From the NCBI RefSeq assembly GCF_003666685.1, contig NZ_RCIZ01000004.1, positions 62,001-126,000 on the forward strand: a stretch of 64,000 bases of DNA. The letters run 5' to 3'. Numbering within the stretch: the stretch's first letter is position 1; every line of letters starts with the position of its first letter. The stretch is from Mesorhizobium sp. YM1C-6-2 (GTDB lineage Bacteria; Pseudomonadota; Alphaproteobacteria; Rhizobiales; Rhizobiaceae). Below the pieces are notes generated by a model. That model was given only the letters and a program-made list of their open reading frames with translations. It was not told the DNA's origin and ran no database searches. Made by a program: the position numbers and the translations under genes. Below are positions 8,898 to 18,471 of the stretch, piece by piece.

Positions 8898-8938
8898 TCG
8901 CGCCGAACGGACGCAGCTTCGTTTCTCCAGCGCCGGTT

Positions 8939-9283
8939 TCACTCGCTCCAGACGGCGAGCTCGTTGCCGGCGGGATCGAGGAAATGGAATCGCCTGCCGC
9001 CCGGAAAAGAGAAGATCGGCCTGACCACTTTCCCGCCGGCTGCCTCGACTTCGGCCAGCGTCGCTTCGAGGTCCTCGGAATAGAGAACCGGCAGCGGCTT
9101 CTGCGAGCCTTCGGCGGCATCGGCATCGAAGCCGCCGTCGAGACCTTCCTCGAAGGCGGAATAGGTAGGCCCGTAATCCGTGAAGGTCCAGCCGAAGGCG
9201 GCGCTGTAGAAAGCCTTGACGCTGTCGAGCGTTCCGCCCGTCGCCGGCAGTTCGAGATAGTCGAGTTTGCCTGTCTGTCTCAT
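8939..9283 (-). CDS. VOC-family (glyoxalase/bleomycin-resistance fold) protein
   Basis: A 114-residue single-domain protein. It has the paired beta-alpha-beta-beta-beta modules of the vicinal oxygen chelate fold: LDYLELPATGGTLDSVKAFY, then GWTFTDYGPTYSAF, and a second module PVLYSEDLEATLAEVEAAGG with the closing FHFLDPAGNELAVWSE. The ending HFLDPAGNELAVW is typical of the family. ATG 9283 has a good GGAGAG ribosome site; the frame also opens at GTG 9298. The substrate is unknown. Confidence 0.85.
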   Translation of the reverse strand: MRQTGKLDYLELPATGGTLDSVKAFYSAAFGWTFTDYGPTYSAFEEGLDGGFDADAAEGSQKPLPVLYSEDLEATLAEVEAAGGKVVRPIFSFPGGRRFHFLDPAGNELAVWSE

Positions 9284-9488
9284 GCGTACTCTCCACACTA
9301 TATGTTCACTTTATGTTCTATTCTGGAATGGACGATCACGCAAGCCTTCCGGTTGTCGGAAACTTTTGATGCCGGAGCTTGCAGGACCTAATCGATTGTA
9401 GTTCCTGACGATAATTGCTTTTTGCAGTGCAGCATTCTATCGCTCCCCGACGACCGTTTGCCGGCTGAGGCGCTGTAGAGGAGCGAGC

Positions 9489-12155
9489 ATGACAAAGTGG
9501 GTCTATACCTTTGGCGACGGGGCGGCCGAAGGCCATGCCGGAGACCGCAACCTGCTGGGCGGCAAGGGCGCCAATCTCGCGGAGATGTGCCGTCTCGGCC
9601 TGCCTGTCCCGCCCGGCTTCACGATCACCACCGAATTCTGCAATTGGCACTATACCAACGACCGTGAATATCCGTCGGCGTTGAAGGAACAGGTCTCGGC
9701 CGCGCTGGACCACATCGCCGCCCTGACGGGCCGGCGGCTCGGCGATCCCCAGAACCTGCTCCTCGTGTCCGTCCGTTCCGGGGCGCGCGCGTCGATGCCG
9801 GGCATGATGGACACGGTGCTCAATCTCGGCCTCAACGACGTCACCGTCGAGGCGCTGGCGGCAGACGCCGGCGACCCGCGTTTCGCCTATGACAGCTATC
9901 GCCGCTTCATCCAGATGTACTCCAACGTGGTCCTCGGGCTGGATCATGAGGTCTTCGAGGAAATCCTCGAGGACGAGAAGGCAAATCGCGGCCATGAACT
10001 CGACACGGAATTATCGGCAGCCGACTGGCAGGCGGTGATCGCGCTCTACAAGGCGAAGGTCGAGGAAGAACTGGGGCGGCCCTTCCCGCAGGACCCGCAG
10101 GAACAGCTCTGGGGTTCGATCGGCGCCGTCTTTTCGAGCTGGATGAACCCGCGCGCTGTCACCTACCGCCGGCTGCACGACATTCCCGAAAGCTGGGGCA
10201 CCGCCGTCAACGTGCAGGCGATGGTGTTCGGCAACATGGGTGACACGTCGGCCACCGGCGTCGCCTTCACGCGCAATCCTTCGACCGGCGAGAAGGCGCT
10301 CTACGGCGAGTTCCTGGTCAACGCGCAGGGCGAAGACGTGGTCGCCGGCATCCGCACGCCGCAGAACATCACGGAGAGGGCTCGCATCCAGGCCGGCTCC
10401 GACAAGCCGTCGCTCGAAAAGGTGATGCCGGAGGCCTTCGCCTCCTTCGTCGCGATCTCGGACCGGCTCGAGAAGCATTATCGCGATATGCAGGATCTCG
10501 AATTCACCATCGAGCGCGGCAAGCTCTGGATGTTGCAGACGCGCTCCGGCAAGCGCACCGCGAAAGCGGCGCTGAAGATCGCCGTCGACATGGCCGGCGA
10601 AAGCTTGATCACCCGGGAGGAGGCGATTTCGCGCATCGACCCGGCCTCGCTCGACCAGCTCCTGCATCCGACCATCGACCCCAAGGCCGCGCGCGATGTG
10701 ATCGCCGTCGGCCTGCCGGCTTCGCCGGGCGCCGCGACCGGCGAAATCGTCTTCTCCTCGCATGAGGCGGAAGACATGAAGGCGCTCGGCAGGAAGGTTA
10801 TCCTCGTCCGCATCGAGACGAGCCCGGAAGACATCCATGGCATGCATGCGGCCGAAGGCATCCTGACCACGCGGGGCGGCATGACCAGCCACGCGGCCGT
10901 CGTGGCGCGCGGCATGGGCAAGCCTTGCGTGTCGGGCGCGGGCTCGCTGCGCGTCGACTATCGGAACGGCACGCTGACGACGATGGGAGTGACCTTCCGC
11001 AAGGGCGACATCATCACCATCGACGGCGGCAACGGGCAGGTGCTCAAGGGTGCAGTGCCGATGCTGCAGCCGGAACTGTCCGGCGATTTTGCCGCGATCA
11101 TGGAATGGGCGGATGCGATCCGGCGCATGAAGGTGCGAACCAACGCGGAGACGCCCGCCGATGCGCGCATGGCGCGCTCCTTCGGCGCTGAAGGCATTGG
11201 CCTCTGCCGCACCGAGCACATGTTCTTCGACGGCGACCGCATCGTCGCCATGCGCGAAATGATCCTCTCCGACATGGAGGAAGGCCGGCGCGCTGCGCTT
11301 GCCAAGCTGCTGCCGATGCAGCGCTCGGATTTCCTGGAGCTTTTCGAGATCATGGCAGGTCTGCCGGTCACCATCCGGCTACTCGATCCGCCGCTGCATG
11401 AGTTCCTGCCGAAATCGGACCAGGAGATCGAGGAGGTGGCGGCGGTCATGAATGTCGGCGCCGAGAAGCTGCGCCAGCGCACCGACGCGCTGCACGAGTT
11501 CAATCCGATGCTGGGCCACCGCGGCTGCCGGCTGGCCGTCTCCTATCCCGAGATCGCCGAGATGCAGGCGCGTGCCATCTTCGAAGCGGCCGTCGAAGCC
11601 GGCAAGCGGACCGGCAGGCCGGTGGTACCCGAGATCATGGTGCCGCTGGTCGGGCTGAAGAAGGAACTGGATTTCGTCAAGGCCCGCATCGATGCAGTAG
11701 CGAAGAGCGTGATGGAGGAGACGGGGACGAGCATCGATTATCTCACCGGCACGATGATCGAGCTGCCGCGCGCCGCCATCAGGGCGCATGTCATTGCGGA
11801 ATCGGCCGAGTTCTTTTCCTTCGGGACGAACGACCTCACCCAGACGGCCTTCGGCATCTCGCGCGACGATGCGGCGTCCTTCTTGGAGACCTATCGCCAA
11901 AAGGGCATCGTCGAGCAGGATCCTTTCGTCACCCTCGACATCGACGGCGTCGGTGAACTGGTGAAGATGGCTGCCGAGAAGGGCAGGGCAACGCGGCCGG
12001 ACATCAAGCTCGGAATATGCGGCGAGCATGGCGGCGACCCCGCCTCGATCCGCTTCTGCCAGCAGGTCGGGCTGGACTATGTATCGTGCTCGCCATACCG
12101 CGTGCCGATCGCTCGGCTGGCGGCCGCCCAGGCTGCTGTGGTGAAGGCCGGCTGA
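9489..12155 (+). CDS. ppdK: Pyruvate, phosphate dikinase
   Basis: 888 residues, the usual size for bacterial PPDK. It interconverts pyruvate + ATP + Pi with PEP + AMP + PPi at the PEP-pyruvate node. The N-terminal ATP-grasp domain begins YTFGDGAAEGHAGDRNLLGG, then KGANLAEM. The central phosphohistidine domain has GGMTSHAAVVARGMGKPC with catalytic His468. The C-terminal PEP/pyruvate TIM barrel has FGTNDLTQTAFG and the GICGEHGGDP loop with the catalytic Cys844. The start is preceded by AGAGGAGCGAGC. Monocistronic by context: the neighbours are a divergent VOC gene and a convergent DUF427 gene. Confidence 0.97.
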   Translation: MTKWVYTFGDGAAEGHAGDRNLLGGKGANLAEMCRLGLPVPPGFTITTEFCNWHYTNDREYPSALKEQVSAALDHIAALTGRRLGDPQNLLLVSVRSGARASMPGMMDTVLNLGLNDVTVEALAADAGDPRFAYDSYRRFIQMYSNVVLGLDHEVFEEILEDEKANRGHELDTELSAADWQAVIALYKAKVEEELGRPFPQDPQEQLWGSIGAVFSSWMNPRAVTYRRLHDIPESWGTAVNVQAMVFGNMGDTSATGVAFTRNPSTGEKALYGEFLVNAQGEDVVAGIRTPQNITERARIQAGSDKPSLEKVMPEAFASFVAISDRLEKHYRDMQDLEFTIERGKLWMLQTRSGKRTAKAALKIAVDMAGESLITREEAISRIDPASLDQLLHPTIDPKAARDVIAVGLPASPGAATGEIVFSSHEAEDMKALGRKVILVRIETSPEDIHGMHAAEGILTTRGGMTSHAAVVARGMGKPCVSGAGSLRVDYRNGTLTTMGVTFRKGDIITIDGGNGQVLKGAVPMLQPELSGDFAAIMEWADAIRRMKVRTNAETPADARMARSFGAEGIGLCRTEHMFFDGDRIVAMREMILSDMEEGRRAALAKLLPMQRSDFLELFEIMAGLPVTIRLLDPPLHEFLPKSDQEIEEVAAVMNVGAEKLRQRTDALHEFNPMLGHRGCRLAVSYPEIAEMQARAIFEAAVEAGKRTGRPVVPEIMVPLVGLKKELDFVKARIDAVAKSVMEETGTSIDYLTGTMIELPRAAIRAHVIAESAEFFSFGTNDLTQTAFGISRDDAASFLETYRQKGIVEQDPFVTLDIDGVGELVKMAAEKGRATRPDIKLGICGEHGGDPASIRFCQQVGLDYVSCSPYRVPIARLAAAQAAVVKAG

Positions 12156-12164
12156 CGGGCAGGC

Positions 12165-12578
12165 CTAGAGATCGGCCCCGGCCTCTCCGGATTTCGGATT
12201 TGCTTCTATCCTGACCTTGTCGGGATAGAACGCGCCGTGGTCCTTGATCTCGACCATCTCGTCATAGGGGCCCTCATAGGCCCACATCACATCGTTGACC
12301 GCCTCGCCCACCGCTGTCGCATTCCAGTAGGAAGCGTCGCCTTTGTAGGGACAATGAGTGGAGGTACCGCTGCGTTTCAGGAACTCGAAATAGACGTCCA
12401 CGAATGGAATGTAGAAGACCGGCGGACGGTCCGCCTCGCGCATGACCAGTGCCCTGTCGGACGAGGCCAGTATCGCATCCGAGAAAACCACCGTGACCGC
12501 CCCGTCGAAGGGCTCCACGCTTATCCGGTGAGATGGGTTCCGCTGGAATCCGGGCGAAGGATTGGCCGCGATGTTCAT
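12165..12578 (-). CDS. DUF427 domain protein
   Basis: 137 residues beginning MNIAANPSPGFQRNPSHRIS. The middle part VVFSDAILASSDRALVMREA, then PPVFYIPFVDV, and the CPYKGDASYWN motif are diagnostic of the small beta-barrel DUF427 family. The biochemical role of the family is not established. GTG/ATG starts two codons upstream are possible. It is convergent with ppdK, with 9 nt between the stops. Confidence 0.88.
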   Translation of the reverse strand: MNIAANPSPGFQRNPSHRISVEPFDGAVTVVFSDAILASSDRALVMREADRPPVFYIPFVDVYFEFLKRSGTSTHCPYKGDASYWNATAVGEAVNDVMWAYEGPYDEMVEIKDHGAFYPDKVRIEANPKSGEAGADL

Positions 12579-12655
12579 CGTCATGCTCCCTGTGATCGAT
12601 CATAACGTGGCGATCAACATCACGTTCCGTCAAGCGTCAGGTCGCAATCGCGGGT

Positions 12656-13039
12656 TCAGGCGGCTGCCTTCAGCACGTCCATCAGCCCGGCATAGGATTC
12701 GGCGATTTTCGCCAGCGGGCTGTTGCTGCGCGAAGTCGTCTCGACCTTGAGCTGGCCGCCCTGCGCCGGAAGCGTCAGCAGCAGGAATTGACGGCTTGCC
12801 CCGAGGCCGACAACCGCAGCGGCGGCGTGATGCACATCGTCGTCGGCACCGACCTTCATCTTGAAGAGCAACGTGCCGCCAACCGCTTCCAACGCGCCTC
12901 GCACAACCTCTTCGAAATCATCGTCGGAGACCTGGGGCAGCACCGGGGCCGCCAGGAGCTTGGTGTCGGACGGAGCAAGCAGCGTCGGGGATTCGGGGAC
13001 CGGTTCCGGGCCTTGGTCCGCGGATTTCTGGGCGTCCAT
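12656..13039 (-). CDS. Conserved hypothetical protein
   Basis: 127 residues starting MDAQKSADQGPEPVPESPTL, with a Pro-rich N-terminal 35 residues, then a compact alpha/beta region (DDDFEEVVRGALEAVGGTLL, FKMKVGADDDVHHAAAAVVG, FLLLTLPAQGG) and an alanine-rich helical end. No family is recognised. The frame extends to 13093, but ATG 13039 is preferred because the longer N-terminus is Ser/Arg-rich and unlike the rest. On the same strand as the DUF427 gene, 77 nt upstream of it. Confidence 0.6.
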   Translation of the reverse strand: MDAQKSADQGPEPVPESPTLLAPSDTKLLAAPVLPQVSDDDFEEVVRGALEAVGGTLLFKMKVGADDDVHHAAAAVVGLGASRQFLLLTLPAQGGQLKVETTSRSNSPLAKIAESYAGLMDVLKAAA

Positions 13040-13268
13040 GCGCAATCCCTTGGATGTTCGCAATACACAACCCGCCACAGCGCTAGAATCCACGGCGACG
13101 GTGGCCGCATTGTGGCAAAGACCACTGCCGTCGAGTAACGGCCGCCGCAGGCCTGTGGATAGCGTCGTTCAGACGATGGGGAAGCGCTGTCGCCGCGTTT
13201 GCACTTCAACCCGGACGGAAAAGGCCTTAAGTACTCGCCGCGGGCGGCAACGGGACGACGACCACGGG

Positions 13269-14162
13269 ATGGACGAATTTCTGGAACGGCGCGTTTCGAA
13301 CGCCACCGTGTGGTCGCGGCGGATAGCGGTCTTTTCCGCCGTGCTGTTCCTAACTGCTGGATTAGGGCATCGCATCGGATTTCTGAGCACGCCCGACTTC
13401 TTTCCGGTTCTGGGAACAGTCGCGGCTTTTGCGATATTGGCGCTGCTATTCGCGGTGCGGGCGCTTTTCCTGTTCTGGCATTATGGCGGCAAGGGCGGCG
13501 GAAGCCTGCTTTTCGCGATCCTGGTCGCGCTGCTTGTGTTGACCCCCTTCGGGATCACCGCCTATCGCGGCGTCACGCTGCCACTGCTCAACGACGTTTC
13601 AACCGATACGGACGATCCGCCGGAACTCGCAGCCGCAGCCGCGCAGCGCACGGATGGGATGAACCGCATCGAGCCGTTCACGCCGGAGCGGCGCAAATTG
13701 CAGCATGACAACTATCCGACGGCGACCGGTCGACGCTACGAGGCGCCGATAGCGCAAGTCGCGGAAGTGGTGCAGGAAGTACTGGACGATCGCCGCTGGC
13801 CGATCATCGGCTCCGCCGACTTTCCGCCTGACGCAACCGAAATCACCATCGAGGCGCAGGCGCGTTCTCCCCTGCTGGGGCTTCCAGCCGACGTTGCCAT
13901 ACGCCTGATCGACGAAGGCACGTCGACCTATGTCGACATGCGCTCGGCATCCCGATACGGTCCGCACGATTTCGGCGACAACGCCGCTCGTATCGCATTC
14001 TTCCTCGCTGACCTCGACGTCGAGGTCGCCTATCTCACCGTCGTCACGCCGGTTGAACCCGCCGAGCCGCCAAAGCCGGAGGAACCTCAACCGCCGGTGG
14101 CGCAGCCGCCTCCGGAGGAACCGTCGGAACCTCTAGACCGGTCTGAAGATCCCCCCGATTGA
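13269..14162 (+). CDS. DUF1499 domain membrane protein
   Basis: 297 residues. After a short N-terminus (MDEFLERRVSNATVWSRRIA) come three predicted transmembrane segments: VFSAVLFLTAGLGHRIGFL, VLGTVAAFAILALLFAVRAL and LLFAILVALLVLTPFGITAY. The C-terminal DUF1499 domain includes YEAPIAQVAEVVQEVLDDRR, then a strand-rich part to VEVAYLTVV. The last 40 residues are Pro/Glu-rich (PAEPPKPEEPQPPVAQPP), likely an extended tail. The upstream frame to 12861 is the antisense of the hypothetical gene there. The 3' end overlaps the convergent MBL gene by 30 nt. Confidence 0.8.
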   Translation: MDEFLERRVSNATVWSRRIAVFSAVLFLTAGLGHRIGFLSTPDFFPVLGTVAAFAILALLFAVRALFLFWHYGGKGGGSLLFAILVALLVLTPFGITAYRGVTLPLLNDVSTDTDDPPELAAAAAQRTDGMNRIEPFTPERRKLQHDNYPTATGRRYEAPIAQVAEVVQEVLDDRRWPIIGSADFPPDATEITIEAQARSPLLGLPADVAIRLIDEGTSTYVDMRSASRYGPHDFGDNAARIAFFLADLDVEVAYLTVVTPVEPAEPPKPEEPQPPVAQPPPEEPSEPLDRSEDPPD

Positions 14163-15032
14163 GAGGTCGCCGTCGGTCTCGACCAGCTTCCTGTCCACCA
14201 GGCTCTCCAGATGCGCGAGCACGGAAAGTCCAGCGGCAGCATGCATCCTGGGGTCGGTGTCGCGGTATATTGCCTTGACCAGATCTTCGATCGACCGGTC
14301 GCCTTGTCGGAGACGGTCAAGGATCGCCCGCTCGCGCGCCAGCCTGTGTTCCTTCAGGCCGCGCAGGTAATCCTGCGGATTCTTGACCGGACCGCCATGG
14401 CCCGGAAGCATGAGCGTGTCACTGCGCTCGATCAGCCTGTCGAGCGATGCCATATAGTCCGCCATCGAGCCGTCGGGCGGTGCGACGATCGTGGTCGACC
14501 ACGCCATGACATGGTCGGCCGAGAAGAGGAGCCCTGTGCCGTCGAGAGCGAAGGCGGCGTGATTGGCAGTGTGGCCCGGTGTAAGGACGGTTCTAAGCGT
14601 CCAGCCCTCGCCAGCGATCAGATCGCCTTCCGCCAAGCCAACATCCGGCTTGAAGTCCATATCGGCACCGCTATCGAACGGCCTGCCGGTCGGCGGGGTT
14701 TTGGCCGAACGGTGCGGCCCTTCGGCATAAACCGGTGCGCCCGTCGCTCGACTGAGCCGCGCAGCAAGCGGCGAATGATCGCGATGCGTGTGGCTGACGA
14801 GGATATGCGTGACCGGCCGACCGTCAATGGCGGCGACCAGCGCGTCGAAATGGTCGTCGTCTTCCGGCCCCGGATCGATGACGGCCAGTTCGCGCTCTCC
14901 GACGAGATAGCTGTTCGTGCCATGGAAGGTGAAGGGACCGGGGTTTTTCGCGGTCACACGGGCGACACGCGGAAAGACAGGCACCAACTCGCCATAGGAG
15001 GGTTCGAAGCCGAGATCGAAATTCAGGCGCAT
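14133..15032 (-). CDS. MBL-fold metallo-hydrolase
   Basis: 299 residues. It has the metallo-beta-lactamase-fold signature SHTHRDHS (HxHxDH), the preceding strand LAVIDPGPEDDDHFDAL, and the downstream metal ligands in LTPGHTANHAAF (His) and FSADHVMAW (Asp). The C-terminal winged-helix-like part (LVKAIYRDTDPRMHAAAGLS, VLAHLESLVDRKLVETDG) is the LACTB2-like RNase/hydrolase arrangement. Mammalian LACTB2 is an endoribonuclease, but bacterial homologues are mostly uncharacterised. ATG 15032 has AGGA seven nt upstream; the frame also opens at 15053. Divergent from bioY. Confidence 0.85.
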   Translation of the reverse strand: MRLNFDLGFEPSYGELVPVFPRVARVTAKNPGPFTFHGTNSYLVGERELAVIDPGPEDDDHFDALVAAIDGRPVTHILVSHTHRDHSPLAARLSRATGAPVYAEGPHRSAKTPPTGRPFDSGADMDFKPDVGLAEGDLIAGEGWTLRTVLTPGHTANHAAFALDGTGLLFSADHVMAWSTTIVAPPDGSMADYMASLDRLIERSDTLMLPGHGGPVKNPQDYLRGLKEHRLARERAILDRLRQGDRSIEDLVKAIYRDTDPRMHAAAGLSVLAHLESLVDRKLVETDGDLSIGGIFRPV

Positions 15033-15130
15033 CGGCGATCCTGCTGAAACCATTTGCCGCGTATCATGGAAGCAAATATACCGGAATCGACCGGCTGAGC
15101 GTCAGCCATTTTCAAAAAATGGGAAGAACC

Positions 15131-15724
15131 ATGGCCATTGCAGTCACCGCTCGTCCGCTCATCGATCTTGCTCTGCCCCAAAAAGGTGTCGCGCGCCTGG
15201 GTGGGCAGATTTTCCTTGCCGTCCTCGGGACTTTGCTCCTGACGATCTCGGCAAAGACGAAGGTCGTACTCGGTCCGGTCGACATGTCGCTGCAGACCTT
15301 GGTGGTCCTGCTGATCGCTGCCGGCTTCGGCTTCAGGCTCGGCGTCGCGACCCTCCTCCTCTATATGGCCGAGGGCGCGATGGGATTCCCGGTGTTCCAG
15401 AGCACGCCGGAGAAGGGCATCGGCATTGCCTACATGCTCGGCACCACCGGCGGCTATCTAGCCGGTTTCGTCGTGATGGCCGCGATTGTCGGCTGGGCTG
15501 CCGATCGCGGTTTTGATCGCAACCCGGTAAAACTGTTCGGCGTCATGCTTGCGGCAAACGCCGTGATGCTGACCATGGGTTTCGCCTGGCTCGCAGTGCT
15601 GATCGGGGCTGAGAAAGCCTGGGCCTTCGGCGTCGTCCCGTTCATCGTCCCGGACCTGATCAAGGTCGCACTTGCTGCGGCGATCGTGCCTGCCGTTTGG
15701 TCGCTGCTGCCGAAGCGTGGCTGA
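15131..15724 (+). CDS. bioY: Biotin transporter BioY (ECF S-component)
   Basis: 197 residues with about six hydrophobic helices. BioY hallmarks are GQIFLAVLGTLLLTISAK, then VVLGPVDMSLQTLVVLL (the PVPMTLQT-like biotin-site segment) and the GTTGGYLAGF motif. It binds and imports biotin in the inner membrane, alone or with an EcfA/EcfT module; none is seen here. ATG 15131 follows GGGAAG; ATG 15119 is a weaker option. A 6-bp hairpin GGCTGA/TCAGCC (15093-15107) lies just upstream of the ribosome site. I did not find the BioR-like TTATCTATAA box by eye. Confidence 0.9.
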   Translation: MAIAVTARPLIDLALPQKGVARLGGQIFLAVLGTLLLTISAKTKVVLGPVDMSLQTLVVLLIAAGFGFRLGVATLLLYMAEGAMGFPVFQSTPEKGIGIAYMLGTTGGYLAGFVVMAAIVGWAADRGFDRNPVKLFGVMLAANAVMLTMGFAWLAVLIGAEKAWAFGVVPFIVPDLIKVALAAAIVPAVWSLLPKRG

Positions 15725-15917
15725 TCCTGCCTTCGACCGGGCGTCGCTGTGCCATTCCCGCAAGACGCCCAAGTCGTTGACCATGCTCGCTGAAGGCGGT
15801 AATCCGGGCTGGGTTGCGGGGCCGCTCAAGAGCAAGACAGATCGTGCATAATCCCGTTCCCTACCCAATTTTTCGCCCTCTCCCTATCGTAGATCTCCTG
15901 CTTGGACTGAGGACTCG

Positions 15918-16805
15918 ATGAAGGGCATCATTCTGGCGGGAGGAAGCGGGACCCGGCTCTATCCGCTTACCCTGGCGGTGTCGAAGCAGATATTGCCGAT
16001 CTACGACAAGCCGATGATCTACTATCCGCTCAGCGTTCTCATGCTGGCGGGAATTCGGGAAATCCTCGTCATATCGACGCCGCGCGACCTGCCGGGCTTC
16101 CGCGGGCTGCTCGGCGACGGCTCCGATTTCGGGATTCGCCTTTCCTATGCCGAGCAGGCGGAGCCGAGAGGGCTGGCGGAAGCCTTCATCATCGGCAGGG
16201 ATTTTATCGGTGACAGTTCCGTCGCCATGGTCCTCGGCGACAACATCTTTTTCGGCGAGGGCCTTTCGCGTATCTGCCAGCAGGCCGCGTCGCTTACGAG
16301 CGGAGCCTCGGTCTTCGCCTATCAGGTCGACCATCCACAGAGATACGGCGTCGTCAGCTTCGACCGGGCCACCGGACGGGCGCTGTCTATCGAGGAAAAA
16401 CCGGCTGAGCCGAAATCGAACTGGGCGGTGACGGGGCTCTACTTCTACGACAACGACGTCATTGGAATTGCCGCGTCGACGACGCCATCGGCGCGTGGTG
16501 AACTCGAAATAACGGCAGTCAACAACGCCTATCTGGAACGCGGCGATCTCCATGTTCACAGGCTTGGCCGCGGCTTTGCCTGGCTCGACACGGGCACCCA
16601 CGACAGCCTGCACGACGCATCCTCCTTCGTCAGAACCATCGAGCACCGGCAGGGCATCAAGATCGCCTGTCCGGAAGAGATCGGCGTCGAGATGGGATGG
16701 CTTGATCCGCAACAGGTCCTGTTCCGCGCCGATCGGCTCGGCAGCAACGAATACGCCCAATATCTGCGGCGGCGCATGGCCGAGGTGACGCAGCAGGATG
16801 GTTGA
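15918..16805 (+). CDS. rmlA: Glucose-1-phosphate thymidylyltransferase RmlA
   Basis: 295 residues. First step of dTDP-L-rhamnose synthesis: Glc-1-P + dTTP gives dTDP-glucose. The nucleotidyltransferase signature is at the N-terminus ([20 protein letters not shown] followed by [14 protein letters not shown]). [13 protein letters not shown] holds a metal-binding Asp, and [12 protein letters not shown] and [15 protein letters not shown] are typical of the family. It starts the rml cluster; its last codons overlap the rmlC start by 8 nt. A gene-free gap of about 190 nt separates it from bioY. Confidence 0.96.
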   Translation: MKGIILAGGSGTRLYPLTLAVSKQILPIYDKPMIYYPLSVLMLAGIREILVISTPRDLPGFRGLLGDGSDFGIRLSYAEQAEPRGLAEAFIIGRDFIGDSSVAMVLGDNIFFGEGLSRICQQAASLTSGASVFAYQVDHPQRYGVVSFDRATGRALSIEEKPAEPKSNWAVTGLYFYDNDVIGIAASTTPSARGELEITAVNNAYLERGDLHVHRLGRGFAWLDTGTHDSLHDASSFVRTIEHRQGIKIACPEEIGVEMGWLDPQQVLFRADRLGSNEYAQYLRRRMAEVTQQDG

Positions 16806-17352
16806 GGTGAAGGAACTCGAACTCGCGGGCGTCTATGAGATCACGCCGCAGCGGTTCGGCGACGATCGCGGGTTCTTCTCCGAGACCTACAGCGCGCCTG
16901 GTCTGGTCGCGGCGGGAATTGACCTGGTCTTCGTGCAGGACAACCATTCGCTGTCGAGAGCGGCGGGCGTGCTTCGCGGACTTCACTACCAGCTGCCGCC
17001 CTTCGCCCAGGACAAGCTGGTCAGGGTGGTGCACGGCGCGATTTTCGACGTCGCGGTCGACATACGAAAAAACTCCCCGACCTTCGGCAGGTGGCTGGGG
17101 CTGGAGGTTTCGGCGGAGAAATGGAACCAGATCCTCGTGCCTAGAGGTTTCGCGCACGGCTTCGTGACGCTCGTTCCCGACACCGAGGTCGTCTACAAGG
17201 TGACCGAGCGCTACGCCCCCGAGCACGACAGGTCGATAAGGTTCGACGATCCGGCGATCGGCATCGACTGGCCGGTCCCTGCAGCCGGGATCACGCTTTC
17301 GGACAAGGATCGCGGAGCGCCGCTTCTCGCCGATGCCCAGATCTTTGAATAA
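16798..17352 (+). CDS. rmlC: dTDP-4-dehydrorhamnose 3,5-epimerase RmlC
   Basis: 184-residue cupin. Third step of the dTDP-L-rhamnose pathway, epimerising C3 and C5. The family motifs are [31 protein letters not shown] with catalytic His63, [17 protein letters not shown], and [11 protein letters not shown]. It overlaps the end of rmlA, so translation is probably coupled. Confidence 0.96.
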   Translation: MVEVKELELAGVYEITPQRFGDDRGFFSETYSAPGLVAAGIDLVFVQDNHSLSRAAGVLRGLHYQLPPFAQDKLVRVVHGAIFDVAVDIRKNSPTFGRWLGLEVSAEKWNQILVPRGFAHGFVTLVPDTEVVYKVTERYAPEHDRSIRFDDPAIGIDWPVPAAGITLSDKDRGAPLLADAQIFE

Positions 17353-17403
17353 TTTGCGGATGACTTGGTGCGCGATGTGCCGGAGGAAGCTCGTAGAGGG
17401 CCC

Positions 17404-18471
17404 ATGAACATTCTGGTCACCGGCGGAGCGGGTTTTATCGGGTCGGCGGTCTGCCGGCTCCTTTGCGGCAATCCCGGCCATCACGTCGTCAATGTCGACA
17501 AGCTGACCTATGCCGGCAATCTCGAATCGCTTCGCCAGATCGAGAACCATCCCAACTACAGCTTCGCGAACGCCGATATCTGCGATGCTTCGGTCATCGA
17601 CGATCTGCTGCGCCGGCACGACATCGACGTGATCATGCATCTGGCGGCTGAAAGCCATGTCGACCGGTCGATCGACGGGCCCTCCGCCTTCATCGAGACC
17701 AACATCGTCGGCACGTTCCGCCTGCTTTCCGCAGCACTGACATATTGGCACGGACTGTCCGGCGAAAAGAAGAACGCGTTTCGTTTCCACCACATATCGA
17801 CCGACGAGGTTTTCGGAGACCTGCCCTTCGACGAAGGCGTATTCACGGAGGACACGCCTTACGCGCCGTCCTCGCCCTATTCAGCTTCCAAGGCGGCGTC
17901 GGACCATCTGGTCCGCGCATGGCACGAGACCTACGGCCTGCCGGTGGTCGTCTCCAATTGCTCCAACAATTACGGCCCCTTCCATTTTCCCGAAAAGCTC
18001 ATTCCGCTGGCGATACTGAATGCGCTGCACGAGAAGCCGATACCGGTCTATGGCACCGGCGCAAACATACGCGACTGGCTCTACGTCGACGATCATGCGC
18101 GCGCGCTGGAACTCGTCGCGACAAAGGGCGTGCCGGGCGAAAGCTACAATGTCGGCGGCAACTCCGAGCGCAGCAATCTCGTGGTGGTCGAAACGATCTG
18201 CGACGTGCTCGACGACATGAAGCCGCGAAGCGGCGGCGGCAGTTACCGCGAACTCATCGCCTTCGTTTCCGACCGTCCGGGGCATGACCGCCGCTATGCC
18301 ATCGATGCGTCGAAGATAAGCCGCGAACTGGGCTGGCAGCCCTCCGAGACCTTCGAGAGCGGCCTTGCCAGGACGGTGCGCTGGTATCTCGACAATGACT
18401 GGTGGTGGAAACCGATCCGTGACGGGCGGTATGCCGGGGAGCGACTGGGCTCGCCGTTGGCGCCGCGGTGA
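17404..18471 (+). CDS. rmlB: dTDP-glucose 4,6-dehydratase RmlB
   Basis: 355 residues, extended short-chain dehydrogenase fold. Second step of the pathway, making dTDP-4-keto-6-deoxyglucose with bound NAD+. The glycine motif TGGAGFIGS is at 6-14, the catalytic Thr133-Asp134-Glu135 in [12 protein letters not shown], and the YxxxK pair is Tyr159/Lys163 in [16 protein letters not shown] 17404 is preceded by AGAGGG; the longer frame to 17365 adds residues not in the family. Its stop overlaps the rmlD start by 4 nt. Confidence 0.96.
   Translation: MNILVTGGAGFIGSAVCRLLCGNPGHHVVNVDKLTYAGNLESLRQIENHPNYSFANADICDASVIDDLLRRHDIDVIMHLAAESHVDRSIDGPSAFIETNIVGTFRLLSAALTYWHGLSGEKKNAFRFHHISTDEVFGDLPFDEGVFTEDTPYAPSSPYSASKAASDHLVRAWHETYGLPVVVSNCSNNYGPFHFPEKLIPLAILNALHEKPIPVYGTGANIRDWLYVDDHARALELVATKGVPGESYNVGGNSERSNLVVVETICDVLDDMKPRSGGGSYRELIAFVSDRPGHDRRYAIDASKISRELGWQPSETFESGLARTVRWYLDNDWWWKPIRDGRYAGERLGSPLAPR

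Noticed and set aside
12861-13268. N-terminal extension of the DUF1499 protein
   Set aside because: The extension is antisense to the hypothetical gene at 12656-13039 and lies upstream of a clean membrane-protein start at 13269.
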